From the NCBI GenBank assembly GCA_016617785.1, contig JADILM010000001.1:3286001-3350000 (forward strand): a stretch of 64,000 nucleotides of DNA. The letters run 5' to 3'. The notes under the pieces are model-generated. The model ran no database searches. It saw nothing but the letters and a program-made list of their open reading frames with translations, and was not told the origin of the DNA. The position numbers and the translations under genes were made by a program. Source of the DNA: Sporobolomyces roseus (taxonomy: Eukaryota > Basidiomycota > Microbotryomycetes > Sporidiobolales > Sporidiobolaceae). This document shows, piece by piece, positions 63,966-64,000 of this stretch (its first letter is position 1; each line of letters starts with the position of its first letter).

Positions 63966-64000
63966 ATGGCAGCTCTTTCAACACCCAGTCAAGCTCCCGA
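63966..64000 (+). CDS. Possible start of a further + strand gene, cut by the right edge
   Basis: An ATG at 63966 opens a frame (MAALSTPSQAP) that runs to the window end. It is preceded by a CTATAAGG stretch. Only eleven codons are visible, so it may be chance. The 260 bp before it hold the PFK 3' UTR and this gene's promoter. Confidence 0.3.
   Translation, partial: MAALSTPSQAP

Noticed and set aside
1..64000. tRNA or rRNA genes
   Set aside because: I looked for GGTTCGAAT-type T-loops with matching acceptor stems outside exons and found none that fold; a covariance-model scan would be decisive.
1..64000. Transposons, long terminal repeats or insertion elements
   Set aside because: No long direct or inverted repeats, integrase or reverse-transcriptase motifs were seen; repeats present are short GA, CT and coding repeats.

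Overview
The window is nuclear DNA of a basidiomycete fungus, most likely yeast-forming. I cannot place it more finely than Pucciniomycotina or Tremellomycetes. The evidence is dense protein-coding genes split by many very short introns (about 140 modelled, mostly 55-80 nt), nearly all with GT..AG ends and a CTGAC/CTAAC-like branch point 15-35 nt before the acceptor. Fungal-specific proteins are also present: a Pps1 phosphatase, a class V myosin, Atg15, Def1, a PriA-like cysteine-rich secreted protein and a two-domain phosphofructokinase. I saw no tRNA, rRNA, transposon or CRISPR. All gene models were spliced by hand; each was accepted only where the reading frame stayed open and, where the family was known, the protein matched it across the junctions.

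Layout. 1-1.1 kb: 3' part of an unrecognised + strand gene. 1.4-4.1 kb: divergent pair, mitochondrial-type phospholipid scramblase (-) and Mpo1-like protein (+). 4.7-7.6 kb: dual-specificity phosphatase PPS1 (+). 8.7-14.8 kb: class V myosin (+). 14.8-17.0 kb: a poorly coding stretch holding what looks like a decayed copy of the myosin first exon. 17.0-20.8 kb: RBM25-like splicing factor and IST1 (both -). 21.1-25.1 kb: SPF45/RBM17 splicing factor and an unrecognised gene (both +). 25.9-33.4 kb: proteasome RPN2 (+) converging on Mediator MED5 (-). 33.7-40.5 kb: four - strand genes (conserved fungal protein, eIF4E, secreted aspartic protease, PriA-like protein). 41.5-45 kb: ankyrin-tailed L-asparaginase and a DUF202 membrane protein (+). 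45-59.5 kb: six - strand genes (thioredoxin/PITH protein, NSE1, F-box-like/LRR protein, lipase ATG15, DNA polymerase eta RAD30, DEF1). 60.4-63.7 kb: phosphofructokinase (+). At the right edge another + strand gene may begin.

These are mostly housekeeping genes, with no biosynthetic or mobile cluster. Themes that stand out are: two alternative-splicing factors flanking IST1; three DNA-damage-tolerance genes (NSE1, RAD30, DEF1) on one strand within 13 kb; and an unusually rich set of splicing oddities. The oddities are six GC-AG introns, a predicted 3-nt exon, other 13-18 nt exons, and three stop-free introns of length 3n. The splicing features are the most unusual content; I found no clear evidence of a wholly new multigene system.
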